Positions 7,773 to 14,808 of a DNA stretch of 64,000 nucleotides are shown one piece after another (the stretch's first letter is position 1; each line of letters starts with the position of its first letter). Both the position numbers and the translations under genes were made by a program. Source of the stretch: an uncultured Clostridia bacterium (GTDB taxonomy: Bacteria > Bacillota > Clostridia > Saccharofermentanales > Saccharofermentanaceae); the NCBI GenBank assembly GCA_946537885.1, contig CAMNGC010000007.1, positions 28,404-92,403 on the forward strand, written 5' to 3'. The notes under the pieces are model-generated. The model was not told the origin of the DNA, did no database searches, and saw only the letters and a program-made list of their open reading frames with translations.

Positions 7773-8780
7773 ATGGCAACAATCAGAGACATAGCTTCCA
7801 TGGCCGGCGTATCTCCGGCGGCAGTGTCGAGGATCCTTAATAACGATGCGGGATTAAGCGTTACGCCTGCTACACGTAAACGCGTACTGGACTGCGCAGC
7901 TCAGCTCGGCTACACCCGTAAGAAGACACGCGATAAGTCGGGTTTTAAGATGGGGATCCTTCAATGGTTCAGCGCCGAGGAGGAATTGAGTGACGATTAC
8001 TATCTCTCCATCCGTAAGGGTATTGAGGATTATTGCGCTGCAAATGCCATCTCCCTGTCAAGAGCTTATCGCGTTGACGGAGTTACAGGCAGTCTCCCGG
8101 ATGATACCGACGGCGTTATCTGTGTTGGCAAGTTCTCTTCCAAAGATGCAGGCGCCCTGATCTCCAAATACAAGAATATACTTTTTCTTGACATGGAAGT
8201 GGAGCACCCTGAGGTTACCACTATAACCATGGATTTTAAGACCGCAGTCAAAGAGGCGCTCAGCTATCTGATGCGTCTGGGGCATCGTAAGATCGCCTAT
8301 ATCGGAGGCTTGGAGTATCCTTCCGGTCAGAGTAGAGACAAGGCTCCCCTGGAAGATCCCCGTAAGAAAGCCTACGAATCGTTTATGCGTAAACATAAAC
8401 TGGAATATAAGCAACTCCTGTCAGAAGGCTCTTTCTCGGCCGAGTCAGGCTATGAACAGATGACGGCGCTTATCGATTCGGGTAATGTTCCGGAAGCCGT
8501 CCTGGCAGCCAGTGACGCCATAGCAGTCGGTGTCCTGAAGGCCATCGCCGACAAGGGATTAAGGTGCCCCGAAGATATTTCCGTCATGGGCATCAACGAC
8601 GACCGCATGAGCGCCTTTACCACTCCTTCGCTGACGACCATGAGGGCGCCTGCCTATGACATGGGCCAGCATGGAGCCAACCTAGTATATGCGGCCGGTA
8701 ACTTAAGTATCAACACGCCTTTGAAGGTCATGATCCCCTGTGTTCTGATAGAACGTGACTCCTGTGCCGAGCGCAGATAA
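7773..8780 (+). CDS. LacI/GalR family transcriptional regulator of the gal genes
   Basis: 335 residues, full family length. The N-terminal helix-turn-helix reads ATIRDIASMAGVSPAAVSRI with the usual LacI hinge after it. The rest is a periplasmic-binding-protein-like effector domain; LGHRKIAYIGG and the ASDAIAVGVLKA and ISVMGINDD segments are classic for the family. The divergent arrangement with galK and the shared boxes between them make it the likely repressor of galactose use; galactose or a phosphorylated derivative as inducer is inferred. A GGAGGG ribosome site supports the start. Confidence 0.92.
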   Translation: MATIRDIASMAGVSPAAVSRILNNDAGLSVTPATRKRVLDCAAQLGYTRKKTRDKSGFKMGILQWFSAEEELSDDYYLSIRKGIEDYCAANAISLSRAYRVDGVTGSLPDDTDGVICVGKFSSKDAGALISKYKNILFLDMEVEHPEVTTITMDFKTAVKEALSYLMRLGHRKIAYIGGLEYPSGQSRDKAPLEDPRKKAYESFMRKHKLEYKQLLSEGSFSAESGYEQMTALIDSGNVPEAVLAASDAIAVGVLKAIADKGLRCPEDISVMGINDDRMSAFTTPSLTTMRAPAYDMGQHGANLVYAAGNLSINTPLKVMIPCVLIERDSCAERR

Positions 8781-8788
8781 GCAGCTAA

Positions 8789-8797
8789 TGATAAAAT
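8789..8797 (+). promoter_or_regulatory. Possible extended -10 promoter of the amidase gene
   Basis: TGATAAAAT fits TGn-TAAAAT, 9 nt after the stop of the regulator gene. It overlaps the first ATG of the frame (8796), so translation must begin at the next ATG, 8835. Confidence 0.4.
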
Positions 8798-8834
8798 GAG
8801 ACGACAAGATATTTGGAAGAGAGAATTGATTGAA

Positions 8835-10337
8835 ATGAGAGATTTTTTTCGAAAATCAGCTTTTGCAATACTTGCAGTGTCTGTCGTTGGATCAATGGCG
8901 ATCGCGGCAGAGGCCGAAAGCAATGATGAAGGAATAAAAGGCTTTGTGGACAGGGCATATTCACTGATCCTGGGGCGCGAAGCGGATCCTTATGGCGAGG
9001 ACTACTGGATCGGAAGACTCGAGGATAAGGAGATCACGGCCGCCGAGATGATCCACGGCTTTGTTTATAGCGATGAATTTATCGCGGCTGATCTGCCGGA
9101 TAACGAGAAGGTGGAGATCATGTATAATGTCATGCTCGGACGCTCCTCGGATATAAGCGGACGCGAGCACTGGATGGATCTGCTGGATATGGGCGCACAG
9201 ATGGATGACATCATTGCCGGCTTTGCCGGGTCTCAAGAGTTCCTGGGGATCTGCAGCGAATATGAGATAACGGCAGGCACTGTGGAAGGGACTGACTATA
9301 AGACGGGGGCATTCGTCGAGAGATGCTACGAGCTGGTGCTTGGAAGGACATCGGATCTGGCCGGTAAGCAGAATTGGATCGATTATCTGCATACAGACGG
9401 CAATTATGCCGATGAGCTGCTTTACGGATTTGTTTTCTCGCCGGAGAATCTGGCAAAAGCACCAAGTAACGCGGAGTTTATAGAACTGCTGTATAATAAC
9501 TGCCTTGGAAGATCATCAGATGAGGCCGGTAAGGCGGATTGGCTCTCGAGAATGGAAAAAGGAATGACCAGAGAGAGGGTGTTCGTGAACTTTGTAAGAA
9601 GCGATGAATTTACCGCTATCCTCAGAGAATATGATCTCGGTGTCGACAGTGATCCCTTTTATCTGGAGAACGGCATACATACGGGACTTGGCATTTACTA
9701 TCCCGGTGAGGGGCCTCTTGTGTGTATCGACCCCGGTCACCAGATGAGGCCTGATTTTACTACGGAACCTAACGGCCCCGGATCGTCGGTAATGAAGATC
9801 CTGGATCCCGGCGGAACGGCAGGTGTGGTTACGCACATATCAGAGTACAGTTTGAATCTCGACGTGTCCTTAAAACTGCGAGATGAGCTTCTTGATGCAG
9901 GTTACTCCGTTCTTATGACCCGCGAGACTCACGATGTCAGCTTGGGCAATGTCATGCGGGCTTCTCTTGCCAATGATTATGGCGCCGATATCATGATCAG
10001 GATCCACGGCAACAGTCTGGATAACAGCAGCTACAGGGGAACGCTGGCGGTGGTGACTACGACGGGGAATGCTTTCGTCGGAGGAATATCGCCGGAGTCG
10101 CAGCGTCTGGGCACCTGTTTGGTTAATAATATGTGCGCGCTGACGGGTTTCCCGAACCGCGGGCTTCTATTTGATGATACGATGACCGGTAATAACTGGG
10201 CAAAGATGCCTTGCGTTCTGCTCGAGATGGGATTTATGAGCAATCCCACGGAGGATCGTGCCATGCAGGATCCGGCGGTGCAGGCACAGCTGGTGGCCGG
10301 TATGGTGAACGGTATCAATGAGTATTTCGGACGATGA
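8835..10337 (+). CDS. Secreted N-acetylmuramoyl-L-alanine amidase with four N-terminal DUF4214 repeats
   Basis: 500 residues from the ATG at 8835, chosen because it begins a signal peptide (MRDFFRKSAFAILAVS, probable cut after AEA) and because the upstream ATG lies inside a promoter. Residues about 35-275 hold four DUF4214 repeats (for example YSLILGREADPYGEDYW). Residues about 305-500 form an Amidase_3 zinc hydrolase: zinc ligands are His in CIDPGHQ, Glu in ISEYSLNLD and His in RIHGNS, with the catalytic Glu in LLEMGFMSNP. It would cleave the amide between MurNAc and the stem peptide in the wall. The DUF4214 repeats could position it on the cell surface, by analogy with other repeat-anchored hydrolases; that is inference. 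trmL starts 11 nt after its stop. Confidence 0.9.
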   Translation: MRDFFRKSAFAILAVSVVGSMAIAAEAESNDEGIKGFVDRAYSLILGREADPYGEDYWIGRLEDKEITAAEMIHGFVYSDEFIAADLPDNEKVEIMYNVMLGRSSDISGREHWMDLLDMGAQMDDIIAGFAGSQEFLGICSEYEITAGTVEGTDYKTGAFVERCYELVLGRTSDLAGKQNWIDYLHTDGNYADELLYGFVFSPENLAKAPSNAEFIELLYNNCLGRSSDEAGKADWLSRMEKGMTRERVFVNFVRSDEFTAILREYDLGVDSDPFYLENGIHTGLGIYYPGEGPLVCIDPGHQMRPDFTTEPNGPGSSVMKILDPGGTAGVVTHISEYSLNLDVSLKLRDELLDAGYSVLMTRETHDVSLGNVMRASLANDYGADIMIRIHGNSLDNSSYRGTLAVVTTTGNAFVGGISPESQRLGTCLVNNMCALTGFPNRGLLFDDTMTGNNWAKMPCVLLEMGFMSNPTEDRAMQDPAVQAQLVAGMVNGINEYFGR

Positions 10338-10347
10338 GGCGAGGCGC

Positions 10348-10890
10348 ATGGACGAGAGAGTAAATGTAGTTTTATTTGAACCGGAGATTCCGCAGAATAC
10401 AGGTAACATCATGAGGACTTGTGTGGCGGCAGGTTGCGCACTGCACCTGATCGAGCCGCTGGGTTTTGATATAGATAACCCTAAGTTTAAGAGAGCCACA
10501 ACCAATCACATCACCTGGGCTGATTATAAGAAATACAAGAACTATGAGGAATTTGCCGCAGCGAACCCCGGCGAGTATTTCTTTATGACAAGATACGGGA
10601 AGCTGCCGCCGTCGAAAATAGATTTTGCTGCGATTCCGTCTGATCGTAAGATCTATCTGATATTCGGCAAGGAGAGCACAGGCGTGCCCTATGATATTCT
10701 GTCTGCCCACTTGGATCGCTGCTTCAGGATCCCTATGGCAGGTGAGTGCAGAAGTCTGAATCTCAGCAATGCAGCGGCGATCGCGATCTACGAATGCATG
10801 CGACAGCTGGACTATCCGGGGCTGTCTCTTACGGAAGTACAGAAGGGCGAGGATTTTCTTGAATCATATGATGCTACACTTGGCAGATAA
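10348..10890 (+). CDS. trmL: tRNA (cytidine(34)-2'-O)-methyltransferase TrmL
   Basis: 180 residues, SPOUT family. Methylates the 2'-O of the wobble nucleotide of some leucine tRNAs using S-adenosylmethionine. The N-terminus VNVVLFEPEIPQNTGNIMRT, the LIFGKESTG loop and the knot segment FRIPMAGECRSLNLSNAAAI are diagnostic. The start at 10348 is preferred over the frame's first ATG, which lies inside the preceding amidase gene. It probably shares a transcript with the amidase. Confidence 0.95.
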   Translation: MDERVNVVLFEPEIPQNTGNIMRTCVAAGCALHLIEPLGFDIDNPKFKRATTNHITWADYKKYKNYEEFAAANPGEYFFMTRYGKLPPSKIDFAAIPSDRKIYLIFGKESTGVPYDILSAHLDRCFRIPMAGECRSLNLSNAAAIAIYECMRQLDYPGLSLTEVQKGEDFLESYDATLGR

Positions 10891-10895
10891 AAAAG

Positions 10896-10901
10896 TATAA
10901 T
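10896..10901 (+). promoter_or_regulatory. -10 element upstream of the small lipoprotein gene
   Basis: TATAAT lies 33 nt before the ATG at 10934 and just after the trmL stop. No clear -35 was found. Confidence 0.4.
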
Positions 10902-10933
10902 GATCGAAGTATAAACGAAGAGAGGATATGATA

Positions 10934-11086
10934 ATGAAAAAAGACATAAGAACCAAGCTGATAAGCTTGGCATTGGCATCCTGTATGTCTGTTTCTCTGA
11001 TGGCGTGCGACAAGTCGGATTCAGAAGATGATCTAATCATTTTCCGTCTTAACGGGAACTGGTATCTTTCCGGGAATTATTGGTAA
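10934..11086 (+). CDS. Small lipoprotein-like peptide, 50 residues
   Basis: The frame has a GAGAGGA ribosome site, a TATAAT upstream and an N-terminus typical of a lipoprotein signal: charged MKKDIRTK, a hydrophobic stretch, then SLMAC as lipobox with Cys25. Only 25 residues remain after the cysteine, ending RLNGNWYLSGNYW. Its last 38 bp overlap the end of the convergent phosphatase gene. It may be a genuine small surface peptide. Alternatively it may be what is left of a larger lipoprotein after an internal deletion, since NGxWYL is a common ending of larger secreted proteins. No family could be recognised. Confidence 0.5.
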   Translation: MKKDIRTKLISLALASCMSVSLMACDKSDSEDDLIIFRLNGNWYLSGNYW

Positions 11087-11522
11087 TAGCGCGAAGTTCA
11101 TTAAGCAGCGCCGCGCATCCTTCGGTCAGATCATCATAAGTCCGATCGAAATCCCCCGTATACCAGGGGTCCGCGATATCGCGATCAAGAAGGGTCCTGA
11201 CCTTATGGTCGGGATCTTTTTCGATGACTCTCATAATGCCGGATATGTTACGCTTCTCCATGGCAATTATCATATCGAAGATCTCATAGTCGGAGGCAGT
11301 GATCCTTCTCGCCCGCCTTTTGCTGTAGAGCACGCCCTCGCGGTCGAGCTTACGCTTCGCAGGCGGGTAGATATCGTTGCCCTCTTCCTCGTAGCTCGTG
11401 GCCGCCGACTCGACATATATCTCGTCTGTGAGCCCGGCGCGGGCGACCATATCCTTCATGATGAACTCGGCCATCGGCGAGCGGCAGATATTGCCTAAGC
11501 AAACGAAAAGTATCTTGATCAT
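11049..11522 (-). CDS. Low-molecular-weight protein-tyrosine phosphatase
   Basis: 157 residues, the normal family length. The P-loop CLGNICRS (Cx5R plus Ser) sits at the N-terminus and the general-acid aspartate lies in ADPWYTGDFDRTY. It hydrolyses phosphotyrosine, and in some bacteria phosphoarginine, in cytoplasmic proteins; the physiological substrate is not evident. The Shine-Dalgarno is poor (CGGAG about 17 nt upstream), so translation may be weak. It stands alone, convergent with the small lipoprotein gene and divergent from the XRE gene. Confidence 0.93.
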   Translation of the reverse strand: MIKILFVCLGNICRSPMAEFIMKDMVARAGLTDEIYVESAATSYEEEGNDIYPPAKRKLDREGVLYSKRRARRITASDYEIFDMIIAMEKRNISGIMRVIEKDPDHKVRTLLDRDIADPWYTGDFDRTYDDLTEGCAALLNELRAITNNSRKDTSSR

Positions 11523-11715
11523 AGCTTGAGATTACTGACTCCGGATTTTTATTGTTTATTGTTTCAAAACATACCATTTAATCGAAAGATCATCAACACT
11601 TGTATGGTAAACTGACCGTAGAACGCCCGGAAAAGCCTTTTCGAGAGGCAGGTAAACGGAGCGTCGGTTGATGCGACGCGGGGACCGCGGTAGGATGCAG
11701 GTGGAGGTGAGAGAA

Positions 11716-12273
11716 ATGGATGCAAACAGATTCGGTTGCTTTGTAGCTGAACGTCGCAAAGAGCTGCACATGACTCAGAAAGACCTGGCTGCCAAAATCC
11801 ACGTAACCGACAAAGCGGTCAGCAAGTGGGAGAGAGGTCTGGGGCTGCCGGACATCAACTCGATCGAGGATCTTGCGGACGCTTTGGATGTTTCCATTAC
11901 AGAACTTATGAGATCAGAAATGAATGTTAATGAAGAGACCGAGCAGGTCGTGAGCGATGTTATCGAGGTGGCGCGCAATGACATTGACGAGAGGCAGAGA
12001 CTGATAATCTATACTTTCGCTGCTACGTCGGTGATACTGGCGATCATTCAGATGCTCTTGAGCATCCGCTGGAACGCCGACAAGCTGCAGATGACGATGG
12101 ATGTTCCGATCACGTCTTATATCCCTGGCTTGCTCCTGATCATCTACGGCATTGTCTGCAAGATCAAGGGCAAGAAAGCTGAAGGCGTGATCCCTATCGG
12201 CATATCGCTCTTGATCATTCCCATGGTGATCTTCGGAGCGGCTTACCTGATCTGCGCCCTGGTTACCGGCTGA
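11716..12273 (+). CDS. XRE-family helix-turn-helix protein with three C-terminal membrane segments
   Basis: 185 residues from the ATG at 11716, preceded by GGAGGTGA. Residues about 8-62 form an XRE DNA-binding domain (MTQKDLAAKIHVTDKAVSKW). A short acidic linker leads to hydrophobic segments near residues 100-120, 133-150 and 160-180. The layout is that of membrane-tethered HTH regulators common in Clostridia, often autoregulated. No partner gene is apparent; the downstream convergent genes are a TetR-DUF998 pair. Target unknown. Confidence 0.85.
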   Translation: MDANRFGCFVAERRKELHMTQKDLAAKIHVTDKAVSKWERGLGLPDINSIEDLADALDVSITELMRSEMNVNEETEQVVSDVIEVARNDIDERQRLIIYTFAATSVILAIIQMLLSIRWNADKLQMTMDVPITSYIPGLLLIIYGIVCKIKGKKAEGVIPIGISLLIIPMVIFGAAYLICALVTG

Positions 12274-12284
12274 GTGGGTGCGTT

Positions 12285-12314
12285 AAGGTCCGTCCGAATA
12301 TAAACACGGATCTT
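12285..12314. other. Hairpin between convergent genes
   Basis: A 9-bp stem with one G-U pair (12285-12293 with 12306-12314) lies between the XRE gene and the DUF998 gene stop codons. Neither side has a T tract, so a terminator role is doubtful. Confidence 0.35.
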
Positions 12315-12954
12315 AGTCCAAAAACAAATATGTTCCCAGCACGGCGTTATAGCCGACAGCTGCAACTGTGCTGAATCGCTCGAAAATACCGAAGTACTCA
12401 GCCGGGAAGACGCCCATTCCGACGGGGCCCATAAACATCATGACAAGAGCGATCACGGCCCATATGCCCGGTCCCCTTACTTCCTTTTGCTTAAAACCGG
12501 CTATGATCAGCAGAACCAGGGATGCAATGGACAGGATGACGACCAGAGCGGTGACTGACATGTGCATGATTTCCCGAAAGCCGTGGATGTCCTTGCCTGA
12601 ATCTGAGAGGCTAAACATCTGGTAGCCCACCCGTGAGATCCAGTTCATTATCGCGAATAGGTATATTCCCAGGCGGAAGATCTTCGTGGATAGTTTGCGC
12701 TCCGATACATAGATCGCGACGCAGGTGGCGCAGACTACGCTGCCCGTATCATAGAGAGCCGCCAGCTGATTCCAGAGCTGTCTTGAAGGCGCGGATTCTG
12801 CCGATAAGTCGCTGGCTGCCTGTTCCATCCAGTTGTAGCCCGGGAATTTAAGGGGAGAGAAGATCAGGGCTGCCATGTAAGAGATAAATGCGACTATGCC
12901 AAGAAGGCCGAGCCAGTTAATAAGTCCTTTTCGAGAAAGATGATCTGTTTGCAT
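12313..12954 (-). CDS. DUF998 family membrane protein
   Basis: 213 residues from the ATG at 12954, which has AAGGAG 6 nt upstream; the longer frame would overlap the TetR gene. Six or so hydrophobic segments are spread along the protein, and LKFPGYNWMEQAASDLSA and the FPAEYFGIFERFS segment resemble the DUF998 family. Molecular function is unknown. It directly follows a TetR regulator in the same operon (12-nt gap) and is therefore probably under its control, as is common for efflux or envelope-stress membrane proteins. Confidence 0.8.
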   Translation of the reverse strand: MQTDHLSRKGLINWLGLLGIVAFISYMAALIFSPLKFPGYNWMEQAASDLSAESAPSRQLWNQLAALYDTGSVVCATCVAIYVSERKLSTKIFRLGIYLFAIMNWISRVGYQMFSLSDSGKDIHGFREIMHMSVTALVVILSIASLVLLIIAGFKQKEVRGPGIWAVIALVMMFMGPVGMGVFPAEYFGIFERFSTVAAVGYNAVLGTYLFLD

Positions 12955-12965
12955 AGTTTGCTCCT

Positions 12966-13595
12966 TTACTGACCGTTCGATACAGCCATTTCGCTGCTGA
13001 ACCACTTAATATAGTCGATCAACTTTTGGGGCAGTGGGCTTTTGCCGTCCCCGAAGTTTTGCTCTTGTCCCGCCGTGATCTTATCCATACGATAATCAAT
13101 AAGCGAGTGCACGGTGAAAGAGTAGGTCATTGCTGCCATGTCTACATTCTCTTTTATGATCTTTCCGTGTACTGCCAGGGCATAGAAAAGATCTCTTGTC
13201 TGTGCAAGCATCCGTTCGGTCTCTTCAAGCATGATCTGCGCGGCGATCGGATTCGTGGATCTCTCTGAATAGAGCACGCGGAAAAACTGTAGCATATACC
13301 TATCCGATACGATCCCCACATACGAAGACAGGGAAGATAGCAGGATCTCTTCCAGGCTTTTCCTCTCGAAAAATTTCTTATAATCCAGCGGCAGCTGCGC
13401 ACTGTTTTCCTTGGCCTTCTCCCGCAGGAAGCCGTACATCTCGCGGATTATATCGTCCTTTGATTTGAAATGGTTATATAGAGAGGGTGCCTTGATCCCC
13501 ACCTTCTCTGCGATCTGCGACATGGAGACTCCCTTCATGCCGCAAGATGAAGCCAGTTCCAGGGTCGCGTAGATGATCTCTTCTTTTCTGTTCAT
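12966..13595 (-). CDS. TetR/AcrR family transcriptional regulator
   Basis: 209 residues. The N-terminal helix-turn-helix is clear (EIIYATLELASSCGMKGVSM, then IAEKVGIKAPSLYNHFKSKD). The C-terminal ligand domain is helical and not assignable to a ligand. It heads a two-gene operon with the DUF998 membrane protein. Its promoter contains an inverted repeat ACTAA-N6-TTAGT between the -35 and -10, which is the expected place for autorepression. Confidence 0.92.
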   Translation of the reverse strand: MNRKEEIIYATLELASSCGMKGVSMSQIAEKVGIKAPSLYNHFKSKDDIIREMYGFLREKAKENSAQLPLDYKKFFERKSLEEILLSSLSSYVGIVSDRYMLQFFRVLYSERSTNPIAAQIMLEETERMLAQTRDLFYALAVHGKIIKENVDMAAMTYSFTVHSLIDYRMDKITAGQEQNFGDGKSPLPQKLIDYIKWFSSEMAVSNGQ

Positions 13596-13627
13596 GATCT
13601 GCCTCGTTTAACTTGTATTCGTTAGCG

Positions 13628-13656
13628 ATTATACTAACAGTCATTAGTTTTGTCAA
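13628..13656 (-). promoter_or_regulatory. Consensus promoter with embedded operator for the TetR-DUF998 operon
   Basis: On the minus strand: TTGACA, 17-nt spacer, TATAAT, a perfect consensus. The inverted repeat ACTAA-N6-TTAGT at 13633-13648 fills the spacer, so a dimeric repressor bound there would block polymerase. Confidence 0.8.
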
Positions 13657-13676
13657 TCAGACTTTCAGATTTCTCT

Positions 13677-13706
13677 TTGCTAATCTACGGCTAAATAATG
13701 TATAAT
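13677..13706 (+). promoter_or_regulatory. Promoter of the acidic lipoprotein gene
   Basis: TTGCTA, 18-nt spacer, TATAAT at 13701-13706, 65 nt before the ATG at 13771. Confidence 0.55.
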
Positions 13707-13770
13707 GCCTACGGACAATTAGTTTGGGATAGATTATTTGTCACACATTTATTCATTTTGGAGGTTTACC

Positions 13771-14607
13771 ATGAAAAGAAAGGCGATTGCTTTGCTGTTG
13801 CTTTGTGTTGCAGTTTTAAATATTGGCTGCTCATCAGAGAAGTCTGAGGGCGAGACAACGGAAGAAGAGACAACGGCAGAAGAAACAACGGCAGAAGAGA
13901 CAACGGTCGATGAGACGACAGGAGAGACGGAAGAACCGGCGTCCCCCTCACAACACGAGTCTGTGCACCAGGCTCAACGCTTATTCGCTAATGATTCATT
14001 GCCTGAAGGCGATTATTTAGTCTACATCTCGGATTACGATGATGACTATTCGGGTATTACTTGTGATATTTACGGATATTACGGCTTTACGCCCGAGGAA
14101 TATGCGACCATCGAGGAAGGTGATACAGTCATCGTTGAAGATCAGGCCTATACTGCTCATTTTGAGGAATATGAAGATGACTCTTGGATTGTTCTCGAAG
14201 GTGTTTCCGGCGAGGCTGCGTACTATGTCTCATTGCTGAATAACAAGTTCTACATTTTGAACACTTATTTCGAAAATTCGCCAGTGACATATTTACTCTA
14301 CTCTGACTATCATCTTTCATTTGCCGAGGATGGAGAGATCTGGGACAGTTATATCAGTGATGAGAACATGCCCTATGGCGTTTTCGGTCACAAGTTTGAA
14401 GATGCAGAAGAATTAGAGCGTCTGATCAATGAAGTAGCAGACTGGTATATCGCAAATGTTTCTGATGCAACTCCGGAATTTTGGGATTTTGATTTTAATG
14501 CCTCGATAGAAAACGGTCTGATAGAGACTATGATCATTAATCCGACAGGACATCAGGACTGGGTTCCTTCCGAGATCAGAGAAAGCTACGGAGCATATGA
14601 TAATTAA
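13771..14607 (+). CDS. Acidic lipoprotein of unknown function
   Basis: 278 residues. The start at 13771 has GGAGG upstream and gives a textbook lipoprotein signal (MKRKAIALLLLC...NIGC), so the mature protein should be attached to the membrane at Cys20. After the cysteine comes a low-complexity linker of ETTAE repeats encoded by a 15-bp tandem repeat. Residues about 75-160 (SLPEGDYLVYISDYDDD) have the look of a small beta domain of the kind found in other secreted Clostridial proteins; the rest is acidic and unrecognised. It stands alone between the TetR promoter and the OPT transporter. Confidence 0.8.
   Translation: MKRKAIALLLLCVAVLNIGCSSEKSEGETTEEETTAEETTAEETTVDETTGETEEPASPSQHESVHQAQRLFANDSLPEGDYLVYISDYDDDYSGITCDIYGYYGFTPEEYATIEEGDTVIVEDQAYTAHFEEYEDDSWIVLEGVSGEAAYYVSLLNNKFYILNTYFENSPVTYLLYSDYHLSFAEDGEIWDSYISDENMPYGVFGHKFEDAEELERLINEVADWYIANVSDATPEFWDFDFNASIENGLIETMIINPTGHQDWVPSEIRESYGAYDN
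13852..13920 (+). repeat. 15-bp tandem repeat in the lipoprotein linker
   Basis: About 4.6 units of GAGACAACGGCAGAA with a few substitutions. They encode repeats of ETTAE just after the lipidated cysteine. Unit number may vary between strains. Confidence 0.85.
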
Positions 14608-14613
14608 AGCTAA

Positions 14614-14751
14614 ATCGCGGCTATAGTGGCTATTACCGGATCGTTATTTCTGATGATTACTCAAGCATATGGAAGAAGCACAGTAAATAATATTTTAGTT
14701 GCCATAATCTCCTATATGGTCTACCATAAAACAAAATGTTTCCCCAAATAA
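14614..14751 (+). other. Possible gene remnant or tiny membrane peptide
   Basis: A 45-codon open frame bounded by stops lies in the 201-nt gap before the OPT gene. Its translation contains two hydrophobic stretches (ITGSLFLMITQAY and NILVAIISYMVY) and ends in a basic tail, like the C-terminus of a membrane protein. There is no ATG at the beginning and no ribosome site, only a GTG at 14626. A decayed gene end is as likely as a real peptide. Confidence 0.3.
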
Positions 14752-14808
14752 GTGAGATTCACCTATTTCCCGGGGATACTCTGCTGTTTCCGGCAATTGG
14801 AGGACATC

